NCBI GenBank assembly: GCA_910592005.1 | Contig: CAJVPP010000259.1 | Span: forward strand, 1 to 38,286 | Reading direction: 5' to 3' | Source of the DNA: Funneliformis mosseae | Lineage: Eukaryota > Glomeromycota > Glomeromycetes > Glomerales > Glomeraceae | Length of the DNA: 38,286 nt | In this document: one piece after another, positions 11,329 to 23,620 of the stretch | Layout: every line of letters begins with the position of its first letter | How positions within the stretch are numbered: the stretch's first letter is position 1 | The notes under the pieces: model-generated | Database searches by the model: none | Told to the model about the DNA's origin: nothing | What the model saw: the letters and a program-made list of their open reading frames with translations, nothing else | Made by a program: the position numbers and the translations under genes

Positions 11329-14300
11329 CTAACCCTTAGAACAAGTGCTACGATAATGACCATATTCCCCACATGAGCCACACTTACGACATCTATCAGA
11401 TATTGCTTGTTCGCCTCCATTTTTGCTTTTTGAATCTGATTTTTCAACAGATGGCTTCAACCGTTTTGTTGGTGGTCTTCCTTTAGGCTGACGCTTCAAT
11501 GGATCCAAGATCTGATTAGAATCGATCAATACTCCTTTTGTATTACAAAGGACCCGATTGTCATTCATTTTTCTATCCGCTAAAGCTTTTTGTTGCTTAA
11601 TCGATTCTGCTTGAATTAGTTGAGCTTCTTTTCTTTTATTAAAATCCTTGATAAACTGAATCAGTTCTTCATCATCATCTTGAATTGCAAATTGAATTGC
11701 CTTTTTGGCTTCGCCCATTAGAGTACCAAATTTTAATTGATTTCGTGATATTTGCTTGGAATACCTTTCTGAAAGATCATTTATGGTGTATTTTTGGGCA
11801 AATTCTAAAGTGATTTGCGCACCATTTTGATCATTTTGGCCATTACTTGTAATTGTCTCACTAGAACAGGTATCATTTGAATTGATATATTCATCCTTAT
11901 ACCAACGCTTAGGAATCAATGTCAAATGAAAACATGCATTAGAAGATTCAACAAACACTTTAAAGAAATGCCTGCATATAATACCATGAGTGACAAGCAT
12001 AAAACAAGTGCATAAGTATTTTCTGGTATTAAGTAGAATTACATGTTGATAGCATTTTGGGTAATTGTATCGAAAAATCTTCCAAACTTCTAAAATATCG
12101 TTAAAACTAACCATCAAAATCAAAAACTTCAAGTCAAGCTCCCGATCCTCATCAGCTTCAATAAAAGATTCGGCAGAATCTTCTACTTTATCAAAGAAAG
12201 GTTCAAATGAACCATCATCTGATACTGGAATTTCAGAAAATTGTACTTGATATGCACAATAGCATACAGATCGACACATTTGTTTATAATATGCATCGTG
12301 AATCAGCTGTGTGAGATATTTATTTATGATACTATTAATGCTACTAAAGAATGTTTGTATGATGAAAGGTTGTGTATACTGTAATGTTGAAGCTTTCCAA
12401 ATTGAATAACGATTGTTAATTGACTCAAATTCCAATTGATTTTTAAGAGATTCTTGAACTTGTAAGAGAGAGAAACTTGACTGCATGGCCTTTTTTATTA
12501 ATGCATTTTCTGATTCTATATGCTGTGTAGATTGCGTTTCTGTTATGAAACATTATGATATAAAGCATTTTACCCAAGTATGCTGATACCATATGAAGTT
12601 AATTCTACTGCGCTACAAAAGATTGACGAATGATCAATGTTATTAACATCATTAGCATTTTAACTTAGTTAACATTTTTATTTTATTTATTTTATTCTTA
12701 TATTTTATTATCATTATTTATTATATTAGTATTATTATTAAATTATAATTTATCTTTTATATTTATCTTAGTGTTATAAATTAGTTTAGCTTTAGATAGT
12801 AAATTCTTATAATTGTATTTTTGTATAAATAGGATAGAAACTTGTCCTTATAAAAGGGCAGAGATAATAGTAAAAACTTAATAGTTCGAGTTTAAAACTT
12901 AGAATCCAAGGTTAAGGATTGCTAAGAATACAAATCTCTACAATAAAGGAATCTCTTTTTAAACTACACATATTAAAAATCCTTTAACATGTCAATTGTG
13001 TTTATCGTATTTACAAATTGTTAAAATTATTTACTTGTCTAAAAGTATAAACCTAAGGTTGATTGTGATAGGACTTATTTCACAGTAACTTAGTAGTTTC
13101 TTGTACGTTACTTCCTGTCATTAAGTCATAGTTACCCTAAGTTCAACAGGCTGAGCGTAGGATTAACAATGCTTTCGATTCAATAGCATTATGGTTATAT
13201 ATTTGCTTCCTGCCTTATATTTTTCAACTATCCCTTTAGTTCATTTTTCAAATACATTTTCGCAATAAAAGCATTGAATTCCTTTAAAATCTTTAAGAAA
13301 TTCCTGATAAAATGATGATTCTAAACATGAACGAAGGTTTTTTAAAAGATTTTAATAGAGATGATATAAAAATTACATATGATGAGTCTTTGAAAATACT
13401 ATATAAATGGCTGCAATCATTGCAGGGTCAGCATCAGTAATAATATTAATGGAAGAATTTTACATGCTTCAAAATAATATCGAAGCAACCATTTGTATGA
13501 TTCTTGTCTTTCATCCTGTATGAATGTTTGAGCTGCTAACCTACTCTTATTATAGTTATTGATTAATATAAAGAGATTTAACAGATAGTTATATTTATTC
13601 GTTCTTTCAGTATTGTCGTGAATAATGATATCATAAAATTTTGTTCACCTTTTACGCTACTCTGATAATATCCAGAAAATACTAACTAACTGATTACTTG
13701 TGTCATCTATTAATGGCTTTACAAACTATACAGGATCATTAGCTTGCAATTCAAGAAATTTCATTAATAGAGATGCTGTTTCCCCTAAATTCAATCCCTT
13801 TTTTCGTTTAATTCTTTGAATTGCATTCCCTAGATCTTGAGTAAGAAATACACAATTAGGATACTTTAGTTGAAGAAGGTTTCTAATTGTTCCTGCATCA
13901 CATCGGCCATGCATAATATAAAATTCTATCTGTTCCATGATTTCTTCAGAAAAATTTTTGTAAGTGGTAGAAAATTTCATAGTTTCAATAGAAATCTCAT
14001 GGTTGTGTTCATCATTAAATGACATTACAGTTGCTATTGGTAAATTTGATCATCTATTAACATTTACTTACTACATACAGTCTTGTTTTTTACTTCCTTT
14101 GCTCTTTTCTTTACCTAATATCAGTCTTGAATGTTTTAACATACCTTTCTCCCAAATCACACTTAAATACCCTTTTTCTACAAGTATCATCTGAAATTTT
14201 TCAGTATTATACTTAAAAATGGCAAAGTTATTTTGAAGAGCATATTGTTCTATAAAATGTACTGCAATTTCTATAGAGTGAAACTTAGTTCTTAACTCAA

Positions 14301-14400
14301 TTTCAATCAGAGTATTGATTGGTAGAAAAATACTGTTATAACCTTCAAATTTAGAGCTTAATAAATCTCTAAAAATATACTCTTCTTTATCATTATTATT
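11329..14400 (-). pseudogene. MULE transposase, FAR1/SWIM type, broken
   Basis: Read on the minus strand, the traces run in family order. A FAR1-like DNA-binding region lies at about 14400-14040 (FHSIEIAVHFIEQYA). SFNDEHNHEIS begins the next block at 14025-13726 (DLGNAIQRIKRKKGLNL). The degraded transposase core lies at about 13720-13150 (PLIDDTSNQLVSIFW; KSRLAAQTFIQDERQESYKW). After the inserted LTR, the C-terminal part at about 12550-11329 is open, with QSTQHIESENALIKKAMQSS at its start. It carries a SWIM zinc finger (CTCFMLVTHGIICRHF), a basic region and a CCHC zinc knuckle (CGSCGEYGHYRSTC). MULE transposases bind terminal repeats and cut DNA with a DDE core. Here the core has frameshifts and stops. 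The 385-codon 3' segment beginning at ATG 12486 could still be expressed as a truncated protein, but nothing shows that it is. Confidence 0.85.
12594..13148 (-). mobile_element. LTR-like insertion inside the MULE transposase
   Basis: A 555-bp segment with TG...CA ends (TGAAGTTAATTC...GTTCAACA on +) interrupts the transposase between LNRK and CFITETQSTQHIES. On the minus strand it is followed at once by TATGGTATCAGC (12582-12593), which resembles the Met-tRNA primer-binding site of Ty1/copia elements, so it would be a 5' LTR in minus orientation. A TATAAAAGGG motif on the + strand (about 12855) argues for the opposite orientation, so direction is unsure. No target duplication or second LTR is visible; about 40 bp of non-MULE sequence remains on the left side. 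Confidence 0.6.
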
Positions 14401-14629
14401 ATTAGTGGGTTATATAAAGAGTGCAGTATTATAGAACATGATTAGCGTAGACACAAAAAGTAAAAAAATACGAATGTTTGATAAGCAAATAAAGACCTTC
14501 CATAAAGGCTTTGAAGGTAAGCATATTTATAATATTAGAGCAGATGGAGTGGTCATTTATTACTTGCGATAAATATTAAAGTAGTATTAAAATTTTTGAG
14601 AAATAAAAGCTTAAAAAAAATTTAGAACA

Positions 14630-15010
14630 TTACCAGTCAAAGAAATTAGTGAAAGAATTTTTGGAAGGAGAAAAAAACTCTAAAGGAAAAAAAAAACTTT
14701 AGAGAAAGAACTTTAAGAAACACCATCAGTCAAAAAAACTTCAAAGAAATTGGAAAGAATTTTCGAAGGAAAAAAAAAATTCCAAAAAAAAAAAAACTTT
14801 GGAAGAAAAAAACTCAAAAGAAAGGAATAAATTGTCAATACCAGTAAAAAGGACTTCAAAGAAAAATGACTTTCAAACTTCTCTCTTCAAAAAAAAATAT
14901 AAAGAACAAAAATACTAGAGAAATAACAAAAGACTTTAAACCTTTAAAGAAAAAATCCTTCAAATTTAAACTCTTTGCAAATTGGAAAAAAAAAACAACT
15001 TTTCTTCTTA
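14630..15010. repeat. A-rich degenerate minisatellite inside the MULE
   Basis: An A/G-rich unit of roughly 90-115 bp is repeated. ACCAGTCAAAGAAATTAGTG (14632), ATCAGTCAAAAAAACTTCAA (14724) and ACCAGTAAAAAGGACTTCAA (14839) mark successive copies, each followed by GAAAGAATTTT-like and AAAAACTTT-like stretches. No coding potential is seen. Confidence 0.55.
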
Positions 15011-16164
15011 AACTCTAGTAGCAAAAAAGTCAGAGACAAGCAGTATAAAACTCTACCCTTTATTACAAAACCCTTCGTTATAAAACCCTTCATTACTGTT
15101 AGAAAAGAATTATTATAGCTTAGAAAGCAAAGGTTTTATGCATAGCTATTTTTTTTATTTATTATTATTAAAAATTTAATATGACTTATCCAGATCTCTA
15201 TGTGATTCATTGATCAGCCAGTCACGTGAATATGGGTGAGAAATCACCTGGATGAGGAATAAATTTTCTCTTATGTAAATCATTTTTATTAATATTTATA
15301 AATAATTAGGTTCTTCTAAAAATATCTTAAATTTTTCATCTGAAAGGATAAGGTAAATTTGAAATTTTTATAATACTAATTCAAACTCTCTGTTACCTGA
15401 AAAAATTCAGTTCAGGTTAGTAGAATTATTTTAGTTGAACGATTTTATTATTATTCAAATTTTAAGATAGGCTAGCATTATAAATCTGACCAAAATTATA
15501 TATTTATAGTCCATTTGAGTTGGAAATAAACTGAACATCTCTATTAAGTCTAAAGTCTAATAGTCTATTATTGGGAATTGGACAAGGTTCAATGCCAATA
15601 CTGTTCATGATTAATATCTGAATACTATTCACTACCTATTAACCTAGTCACTAATAGTATCTAAATACTTTTTAAAGCTAAATTTTGTGACAAGTGATTA
15701 ATACCTGAATATAATTATAAAATCAATCGCCTATAAATAAATGAATTCTTAAAATTTGAAAAAGGCTGATTTTTATTATTCATTTTATAAAACACTACAT
15801 TTAAAACTTAATATAACAAATTTTATATATAGTATTCTTTATGTATTGTATCCAATTAAAATAGTATCTAGTTTTTCATTGAGTACTATTCAATTTAAAA
15901 AATAACATTTCTTATTAAGATTTTAGATACTGTATAAAGTAGTATATAATACTCTATTTTCAAATAAAACAACTTACCAATTATTTTAAAATATCATAAA
16001 GTGCTAGCATAAAAGATAATGACTAATTAATATACCTTATACTTAAAAATTGAATGAAAATTTTATATAAGAAGATTTTACACAAAAAAAAAATAAGTTT
16101 ATATTATTTTACTCAAATAATAAATGCTAAATTTTATGTAAATATATTCTATAGATACCTTTTA

Positions 16165-16510
16165 GAGATTGAAGACTTGTTAGAAGATGAATAGTATTTT
16201 TAGGAAGATAATAATTCAAATTAAATTATTAAATATGTCAAAAAATTTCTTCAGAAAAAATTTTTCTGAAATTATTAACTAGCCTTTTAATAGTTTAAAC
16301 TTAAATTTAATAGAAAACTTTTAAAGTATTATTAAAAGAAATGTAGAGAAGAAAATGCTAAAAAATACTGATGATTTGTATCAATTTATAATTAAAGAAT
16401 AAGATGATATTCTGGAATTAACCCTAATTAGATTAGTAAATACTGATGTAAACTTATTATAAAAAATAATGATAAATGAATTCTGTTCTAAAAATATATT
16501 AATAAAATAA
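16165..16510 (+). pseudogene. Tc1/mariner transposase C-terminal relic
   Basis: The end of a Tc1/mariner (DD34E) transposase is recognisable despite decay. EDNNSN (about 16204) corresponds to the second catalytic Asp region. Then NWPFNSLNLNLIENF (from 16277) matches the family motif WPxxSPDLNPIENxW, and SIIKRNVEKKM, DDLYQFIIKE and LTLIRLVN follow. In-frame TAG at 16280, TAA after IENF and TAA after FIIKE stand where Trp is expected. One frameshift separates the EDN segment from the NWP segment. The N-terminal half is not recognisable upstream. Confidence 0.75.
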
Positions 16511-16519
16511 ACTAATTTT

Positions 16520-17560
16520 AGTTTCAAAATATTTAAATTTATATAGTTTATGTTATTAGTTTTTATATAATATACATTTAAAAAAAATTGTTTTTTTGTC
16601 TCATACTTTGTATATAAAATAATTATTTTTTATGATATTAATTATTGTTACTTTAAATATTTAATTATTTACTTATAATTATTTTTTTGTACTATAATTT
16701 AACTCTAAAAGAAATTTGTATACAGAAATATATATGAAAATAATATATTTTTGATATTTGTAAATAAAATATAATTTATGTATAATTATTACATATATAA
16801 AATAAAAAAAAGGCAGAATTACAAATACATATAAATATATATATTATGTATTATAACCAAATATTAATAATATAATTTGCAAATATGATATAATACTAAA
16901 TGTTAAAAATATTAAATATATTAAACATGTTAAATATATAAAATGTAATTAATATATTAAATATAATAAATATAGTAAACATATTTAATATATTTAATTT
17001 AGTTAATTTAGTTAACTTAATTATATAGTTAATTTAGTTAATATATTTAAATATAATTATATAAAATTAAAAATATATAAATATTATCCTTTATAAATAA
17101 TAGTAAAAGTACCAATGACTGTATGTAAAGTTTTAGATAGTTTTGTATTACTTTCTCTATTTTGTGAACTTCTCTTTTATATTTTTTTATCTTATTTTAT
17201 TATAGTAACTGTTATTCATATCCTTTACTTTTATTATTCATACACCTTATAATAAATCATACTATGATTAAATAATATATATTGCATGATCAGCATAAAT
17301 TTATTTAATAATAATTTTACTATACTATTTATTTCAATAAAATTATAAAGTATAATCTTATAAATGATGCTATTTGATTTTATTATAAATCATCTGATAT
17401 TTGATCAAAGTTTCTCACAATTTCTTTCTTAAAAAAAATCTTATTTTTAATAACTTTAATTATTAAAATGCTTTTATTATCTTCTGCTAAATACTAAAGT
17501 ACTAAAGAGCTTTTTAAAATACTCAAACATTTACAAATTTTTAAGAATATGTATTAGTAA
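16520..17560. other. Extremely AT-rich low-complexity stretch
   Basis: Mostly TA/AAT/ATT words, including near-tandem AATATATTAAATATA-like units at 16900-17060. No gene or recognisable relic is seen on either strand. Confidence 0.55.
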
Positions 17561-17565
17561 AAAAA

Positions 17566-18000
17566 ATGACTTATAAGAATCATTATAATGAATTAAAAAA
17601 TATGATTTTATATTGTGATTAAGGAGTTATTTATAATAAAAATCTTTAGATCTTTACTGAAAAAATACATAAAGACACAAGATTAATTGATTATCCATTT
17701 GAAATATATATTACAAGATATAATAGAATATGGGATTTAGAAATTCATAATACAAATCATATCATGATTATTTAGAAAATTTATTTAAATATCTAATTAC
17801 TTATTGACTTTTAGATTTACAACTAGAAAATATTGCAGTAATAATTATTATTAGTTCACATCCTTGAGAAAATTTATCAATTCTTTATCAAAATAATGTA
17901 TCAATATTAGTTATTAATAGAAATATTTATAATACTTGTGAATATTTTTATCAAAAAATTAAGCAGGTTGCACTCTTATCAAGCTCTTTTAGATGAATTT
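17566..18000 (+). pseudogene. Decayed coding relic, unidentified
   Basis: A stretch starting at ATG 17566 reads as protein-like sequence interrupted only by TAA or TAG where Gln is plausible: MTYKNHYNELKNMILYCD, a stop, GVIYNKNL, a stop, then IFTEKIHKDTRLIDYPFEIY. It continues in another frame with HP, a TGA, then ENLSILYQNNVSILVIN. The pattern matches the decay seen in the neighbouring Helitron. I do not recognise the family; it is probably a transposon-borne ORF. Confidence 0.4.
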
Positions 18001-18229
18001 ATAAAAGTGATTTTATATATAAATATGAATGTGATAGTATAAATTATATACAGTAATTTATCTTTTTTATATATAATTAGATTAGATTAGTATGTGGTGA
18101 CTTTGTTGCTACTAGATATAATTATTATACTACTTTCTTGATAATTGATTTTGTTATATCTTTTATTAAGTTATAAATAAAATAATATTTAGTATTATTA
18201 TATTTATAAAAATGTTTAATTATTTGTTT

Positions 18230-21200
18230 GTAATAGTCTAGATAAAGATAATAGTTCAAATGCTTTTACTTCTAATCTCTTATATTCTTTAATCATGAAT
18301 TTATCAACAATAAATACTTCTTTTTACTTAAAGATTTGATTTTAACATTATTTCAATTGCTACATTTGCTTATTATTGTATAGGTCTGTTTTTTTTAAAC
18401 ATTTGAGAGTTTAAATTTAGTGATATATCAGGTAATATTAAATCTTAAATTTTGTGAACTGTAAGAGTAAATGTATTAATTAATGGAAATTGTATTCTAC
18501 TTGCAGATGCTTTATTAATAAATATAGATGTGCATTTTTTTACTGCTATTATTGCATTTTGAATACAGAATACATATCTGATTTTTTGTATTTTAATATT
18601 TATATCTATTATTATTCTAATTGTATCATTGTATTTCTTGTACTTGTATTGAGAATTATTTAAAAACATAACTCTGATACTAATTTGTAAATATATAATT
18701 GATAGTAGATTAGTTTTTTGTTTTATTAATATAGGAAAGTAATTATTGTTTTGTATTTCTCCATTTATTATGTCAATAACATTTGAAACTAAATATTTTC
18801 TATTTTAAGCTAACAGCATTATACATATCATTTAATTAATTTATTTAGCCATCTCTTTATATTTGATAATATGTATTATATTTAATAGATTTTTAAGTTA
18901 TTATTTCTGTTTAGTAAATTTATTATTTGATTAAACTTGGATTGTAATATATTTTAAATAAAGGAATTCAAGTACCTAATCTAATATTTTGAAGTAATTT
19001 ATAATAATTTGGATCCTAATTTTGTCTCTATAATTTATATAAAAATAATGGATAAATAACTTTCCATATAAGTAATTATGCAAAATTACTAACTATGATT
19101 ACATTAATACCTCTAAATAGTTGAGTATTATGATGTATATAAGAGAATATTTGAGAAATATAAGTGAATAAGGTTGATAAAATCATAAATATTTTATTAA
19201 TTATTATAGTTTTAATATTTTTAAGTTCTTAGTAAAATTGTAAGTCTAAAAATGCTAAAGTTTGATATGAAAATGCATGTGAATATATTCTTAATGATGA
19301 GTGAATAGTATAGCCTTCTATATTTTAAGCTGCTACTCCTGTTAAAGTTATTAATAAATACTTTTGATTATTATTGTTAAATTTGTTAATTATAAGATTA
19401 ATTATAAAAGATTTTCCATTTCCAACTAGATCAGTTATAAAGAAATAGAGGTAATGCTAACCATCCTTTGGGCCTAAATAATTTTTTATAGTTAACATAC
19501 AAAGGTATTAGCTGGTAAAAAGATCAGTTATAAGAATAGTTGAAAAAAGCAGTAATAGTATTTTGATAGAATTGATTTGTATATGAATTATTTTTTGAAT
19601 ATTTTCAGTTAAAATTTGCTGTAATTAGAAAAAAATTTGTTCAACTAATGAATTGAACTGATTTATTATATGCATTATTTGTAAGTGTTATTTTCTATAA
19701 TTTTATTCAGTAATTTGAGTAAATTTATCAGAAAATTTGCAATAAAATAATCTTTATAAGTGTTATAATTTTTTATTAATTTATTTTCTGAACAACATGA
19801 TATAACAAAAGAAGTTTTTGGTAGAAGTATAATTCATCATATTTTATTATTGAATGATAGATTCATGTTAATATTGATATAGTTTTTTTTAATAATATAA
19901 TTATTCATATGGGAGGATTTCTAGGAAAATCAGGTTCTGAGAAATTTTTCACTTAAATTAAGAGCTTAATACATTTTAATCTAATAACATCAAAAACTAA
20001 AATGCAATAAAAATCTCAATTTTGTTAAAAAATTCCCAGAATCTGATTTTTCTAGTAATCAACCTATATTATCTATAAAAATATTATTTCTTCTTGATAA
20101 TGTATTAGATGATGAACTATAAATATTATATTTTCATAATATTCTCTATATTTTATATTATCAAATATTTCATTGTTAGGTCTAGCAAGATATTTTTCAA
20201 TACAGTCTGTATAATAAGGATCTTTATTATTAGAATCTATTAATGATAGTAGCATAATTGCTTTAGAGTGTATTGAAGAAGGATCTGTAATAAGGTATAA
20301 TACTTGTATTAAGAAGTTACAAATTTTTTCTCTAACCAATAAGAATATTAATTCTATACTATCTAATCTTTTTATATAAATATATATTCATGATAAATAT
20401 CACTATTTCAAATATTAAATAAGTGTGATAGTTTAGTTTTTGAAATATATTTATTAATATATTTTATTAAATCTTTATCTGTCACATATTGAGCATTCAT
20501 ATGGACTTTCCAAATGAATAATATAGAAGTATAATAAGATACAACCCATCTATCAAGCTGATTAATATAATAATATATATATCAAAAAGATTCATTATTA
20601 TAATAAGTATATGGTGAGTGTAGTTTAAAAATCTTTTTACATCTTTCTTCAGAAGATACTAGACCACCACATTTTGCATTACAAGTGTGAATTTGATAAA
20701 TCATTATTAAATAATATAGTTCAAGTTCAAGATTAAGATCTGATATATTAGATCTAATAATATTATTATTTATTATTTCTTTAATTAATTTTATAGTCTA
20801 GTATATACTATGTGTATAAGCTATTTCTCTATTTTGAAATTCAACTCTTTCAAAAAAAATAATAATAAATATTCCATTTACTTACATCAGAATCTTTTCA
20901 AATTAACTTTTTAAGAGATTGTAATCTATGAATAAAATGTAATATAATATATAAAGAATGATTTGTTAAAATAGTATTATGATTGTCTGTTTTGCTTAAT
21001 ATGTTGTTTAGATCCTTCCATTAAGCTTTCGTTATTAATAAAGTAATAAATATTATAGATAATTGTAATCCTACTATTATGCTATTTAAATGCATTATTT
21101 TTTTTGAAAATATGTATTACCAGTTCTAATAAAGGTAGGTAATAGAATAGTTTTCTCTTTATTATACTTATATTTACCAGTATATGAACTTTATTTAATT

Positions 21201-22400
21201 ATTTCAATAGCAGTAGAAAGACGATAATAAGTATTATTATTATATTAACATAATATACATTGTGTATTTTGATGATTATATAATTTTTCAAGTTGTAAAT
21301 ATGATCATGCTGGCCAGTAATGATGTATCCCAAATCTATGATTTATATTTAATAATCTATGCTTAATATATTTTTCATATATATCTATTCTTAATTATCA
21401 ATTAGTTAAATTAAAAATCATTTCTTAATAATGCCTATGATAATTAGAGAATAAATCAGAAAATAGTAATACTTTAAGATCTGGATAATTAATAGATATT
21501 AGAAAAGAATTAGTTTCATCATTATTCCAATGAAATCCTGCTATTAATCTAGTATAATATGCATTTTTATTATGAACTTCATTAAAAAAGTTTTGTTAAG
21601 AAACAATTATATTGCCAAATCTGAATAAAGTAGTATTATTATCATCAGAAATATAAGTTACAATTGAAAATTGTAGAATATTTTGATTTGTAAATAAATT
21701 TGAATAGCTTGAAATATAAGAATTATTATTACATAGTCAAATAGTACTATTCACAAATAAAATATCAAACCAATTATAATTTCTATCATTAAGATTTGAT
21801 TCAAGATTTTCCAAAAATACACTTAACATTTATAAATATAATATTAAAGATCTATAATTTTTAGAAAATCAATAAAAGATTGATATGTAATAAATTATTT
21901 ATATCAAAAGTTCTTTCTAAGATAAATGTAAAAATATAGGTGAAAGATATTTTTTATTTCATAAAAGTATATTTTCAATTTTAGAGATATGGAATATAAA
22001 TAAGAAGAATAATTTCTAAATAGATTCTTATAATATGTATTACAATTAAATATTTTATTGTTAGGTAGATTTGGATTAAAAATAAAAGATAAATTTGAAT
22101 ATGTTCTAATTAATGAATAAGTAAAATTATTATTTGTTGTAATTAGCAAGATTTTTCTGAATACATTATTTTTCTATAATATGAATATGGTAAACATTAA
22201 TATTGAGCAAGAATGTAAAGTTCAAATTTATTTTTAATGTAATAAATTTTTCTGATAAAATCTAAAAAGGAAATATTTGAAGTAATTGAGATATTTATAA
22301 ATAAGAATTAAATAGTTAAACTGATTGATCTTTAGTCTCATAAGATAATAAATCAGTTATTAATTCATCTTATTATAATGGTTGTGCTTCTAAGATTTGA
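18230..22400 (-). pseudogene. Helitron Rep/PIF1-helicase relic
   Basis: On the minus strand a long decayed Helitron protein can be followed in order. At about 20,870 VEFQNREIAYTHS matches the Rep region, but the HxH needed for strand nicking is lost. The helitron-like N-terminal domain follows, with DRWVVSYYTSILFIWKVHMN and KDLIKYINKYIS (about 20,560-20,430) and EKYLARPNNEIFDNIKYREY (about 20,210-20,140). The PIF1 helicase begins near 19,440 with Walker A VGNGKSF, then TGVAAQNIEGYTIHSSLR (the first Q of AAQ is now TAA) and a Walker-B region changed to INKIFM. Near 18,500 are SRIQFPLINTFTLTVHK and, at the end, FMIKEYKRLEVKA. Intact Helitrons encode one protein that nicks and unwinds DNA for rolling-circle transposition. 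This copy has dozens of stops and is dead. The hairpin and CTRR end were not identified. Confidence 0.8.
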
Positions 22401-22489
22401 AAACATAATATAACATTTTATTAATAATTTTATTTTTTTATTAAAAGATTAATAATAGGACTTTTTATAATTATTTAAAAAATAAATAA

Positions 22490-22785
22490 TTTTACATTAT
22501 CATTGTTTAGTAATTATTTATTCTAATTATTATTACTAATGTTTATTTATAAAACAATAATATTTTATTGTTATTATTTAGTAATTATTTAGTATTACCT
22601 AATTATTATTACTAATATTATTTATAAGATAATGATTTTTCATTGTTATTATTTAGTAATTATTTAATATTATTTAATTATTATTATTATTAATATTTAT
22701 TTATAAAGCAATAATTTTTTTTTATTATTATTGTTTAATAATTATTTAGTATTATTATTAATGTTTATTTAAATAAAAAAACTAA
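22490..22785. repeat. AT minisatellite, about four units of 72-79 bp
   Basis: Units contain TTTAGTAATTATTT, then TAATTATTATTACTAAT, TTTATTTATAA and a short A/T run. Starts fall near 22,498, 22,570, 22,641 and 22,721. The sequence has almost no G or C and no coding potential. Confidence 0.65.
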
Positions 22786-22909
22786 ATCGTTTTTATATTA
22801 TTAGTAAAAAAAATTTATTTATTTGTAAATAATATTTTTTATATAATAATTCAAATAAAAGAAAACAAAATATACTATTATAGAAAAGATAAATAAAAAA
22901 GAAATTTGA

Positions 22910-23620
22910 AAATTATATTATTTTCTTTTTCTTTCTCTTTTTAGTTTTAATATTTGTGCCTGTATTTTTTCTTGTTTATCCTTATTCTTATTCTTATTAT
23001 TAGGTTAATCTTTATTCTGAGAATCACTGACTATATTTAGTTGAGTAAATATTAAAGTATTCTCTTCTTCTTAATAGTTATTATCTTCTTTTAGTTGAGG
23101 TAAAGCTAAAGAAGAAAGCTTTAGAATTTTTAAAGTATTTAATTAAGTAGATACTTAATTTCTTACTCTTATTTTATTAGTTTTCTCTAAAAAGATTTAG
23201 CTATATCTATGACTGATAGGTGGATTGTGTAAAAGATTCATTTGTCTGATTCTTTTTTCAAGCATAACTTAAAGATTTATGAGGTAAAGGTTAAGTATTT
23301 TCAATAAAATTTATCTGTGTAAGTCTAATAAATAAATGTTCTTCAATAATTGATAAATATTTAATAATATACAATGATGATCTGCATAGAACTTTAGTTA
23401 TAATAGGCAGCAGATAGTTATTATTTAAAAAGTGATATAAGTTAAATATAAGAGATTTATTAAGTGTATTATTAATATATTTTCTTGTATTTAAATTTAG
23501 AGTGATTTTATCATTATTAATTTTTAGATTATTAGATGTTATATCTACTAACATATTTGATAGTAAAGATTTTGATAACTCCTCTTTGTTAAGATTAAGT
23601 ACACTTATGTCAGATGTCAT
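22910..23620 (-). pseudogene. Decayed coding relic, unidentified
   Basis: A 109-codon open segment starts at ATG 23620 (MTSDISVLNLNKEELSKSLL) and ends at 23291. Beyond its stop, protein-like sequence continues toward 22,910 with stops at probable Gln codons (for example LSSLALPQLKEDN, then LKREKEK at the end). The product is Leu/Asn/Lys-rich with a basic C-terminus and no recognised domain. It lies about 500 bp upstream of the Helitron relic on the same strand, so it may be an accessory ORF of that element, but this is inference. Confidence 0.35.

Larger units (their letters stand above)
11048..15270 (-). mobile_element. Complete but inactive MULE transposon
   Basis: The left end GAGTAAATTTATTCCTCACC (11048) matches the reverse complement of the right end, GAGAAAATTTATTCCTCATC (ending 15270). 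Just inside, both ends carry TCACCC/GGGTGA motifs, and the left end holds the palindrome CTCACCCCGGGTGAG. A perfect 9-bp duplication TTATGTAAA flanks the element at 11039-11047 and 15271-15279, the hallmark of Mutator-like transposition. The only gene is a decayed transposase on the minus strand (11329-14400), interrupted by an LTR-like insertion. The element length is 4223 bp including that insertion. The perfect target duplication suggests insertion was not very ancient, although the transposase is clearly dead. Confidence 0.85.

Noticed and set aside
18445..18669. 74-codon minus-strand ORF as a separate gene
   Set aside because: It contains SRIQFPLINTFTLTVHK, the C-terminal helicase region of the Helitron, so it is a surviving piece of that relic.
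21904..22149. 81-codon minus-strand ORF as a separate gene
   Set aside because: It lies in the Helitron relic, is Asn/Tyr/Phe-rich from AT bias, and runs straight into decayed sequence in the same orientation.
16165..23620. A variant genetic code (TAA/TAG read as Gln, TGA as Trp)
   Set aside because: Stops replace both Gln and Trp codons, only inside transposon relics, together with frameshifts and lost catalytic residues. The RING-TPR and Kelch genes beside the block use the standard stops. C-to-T decay explains it better.
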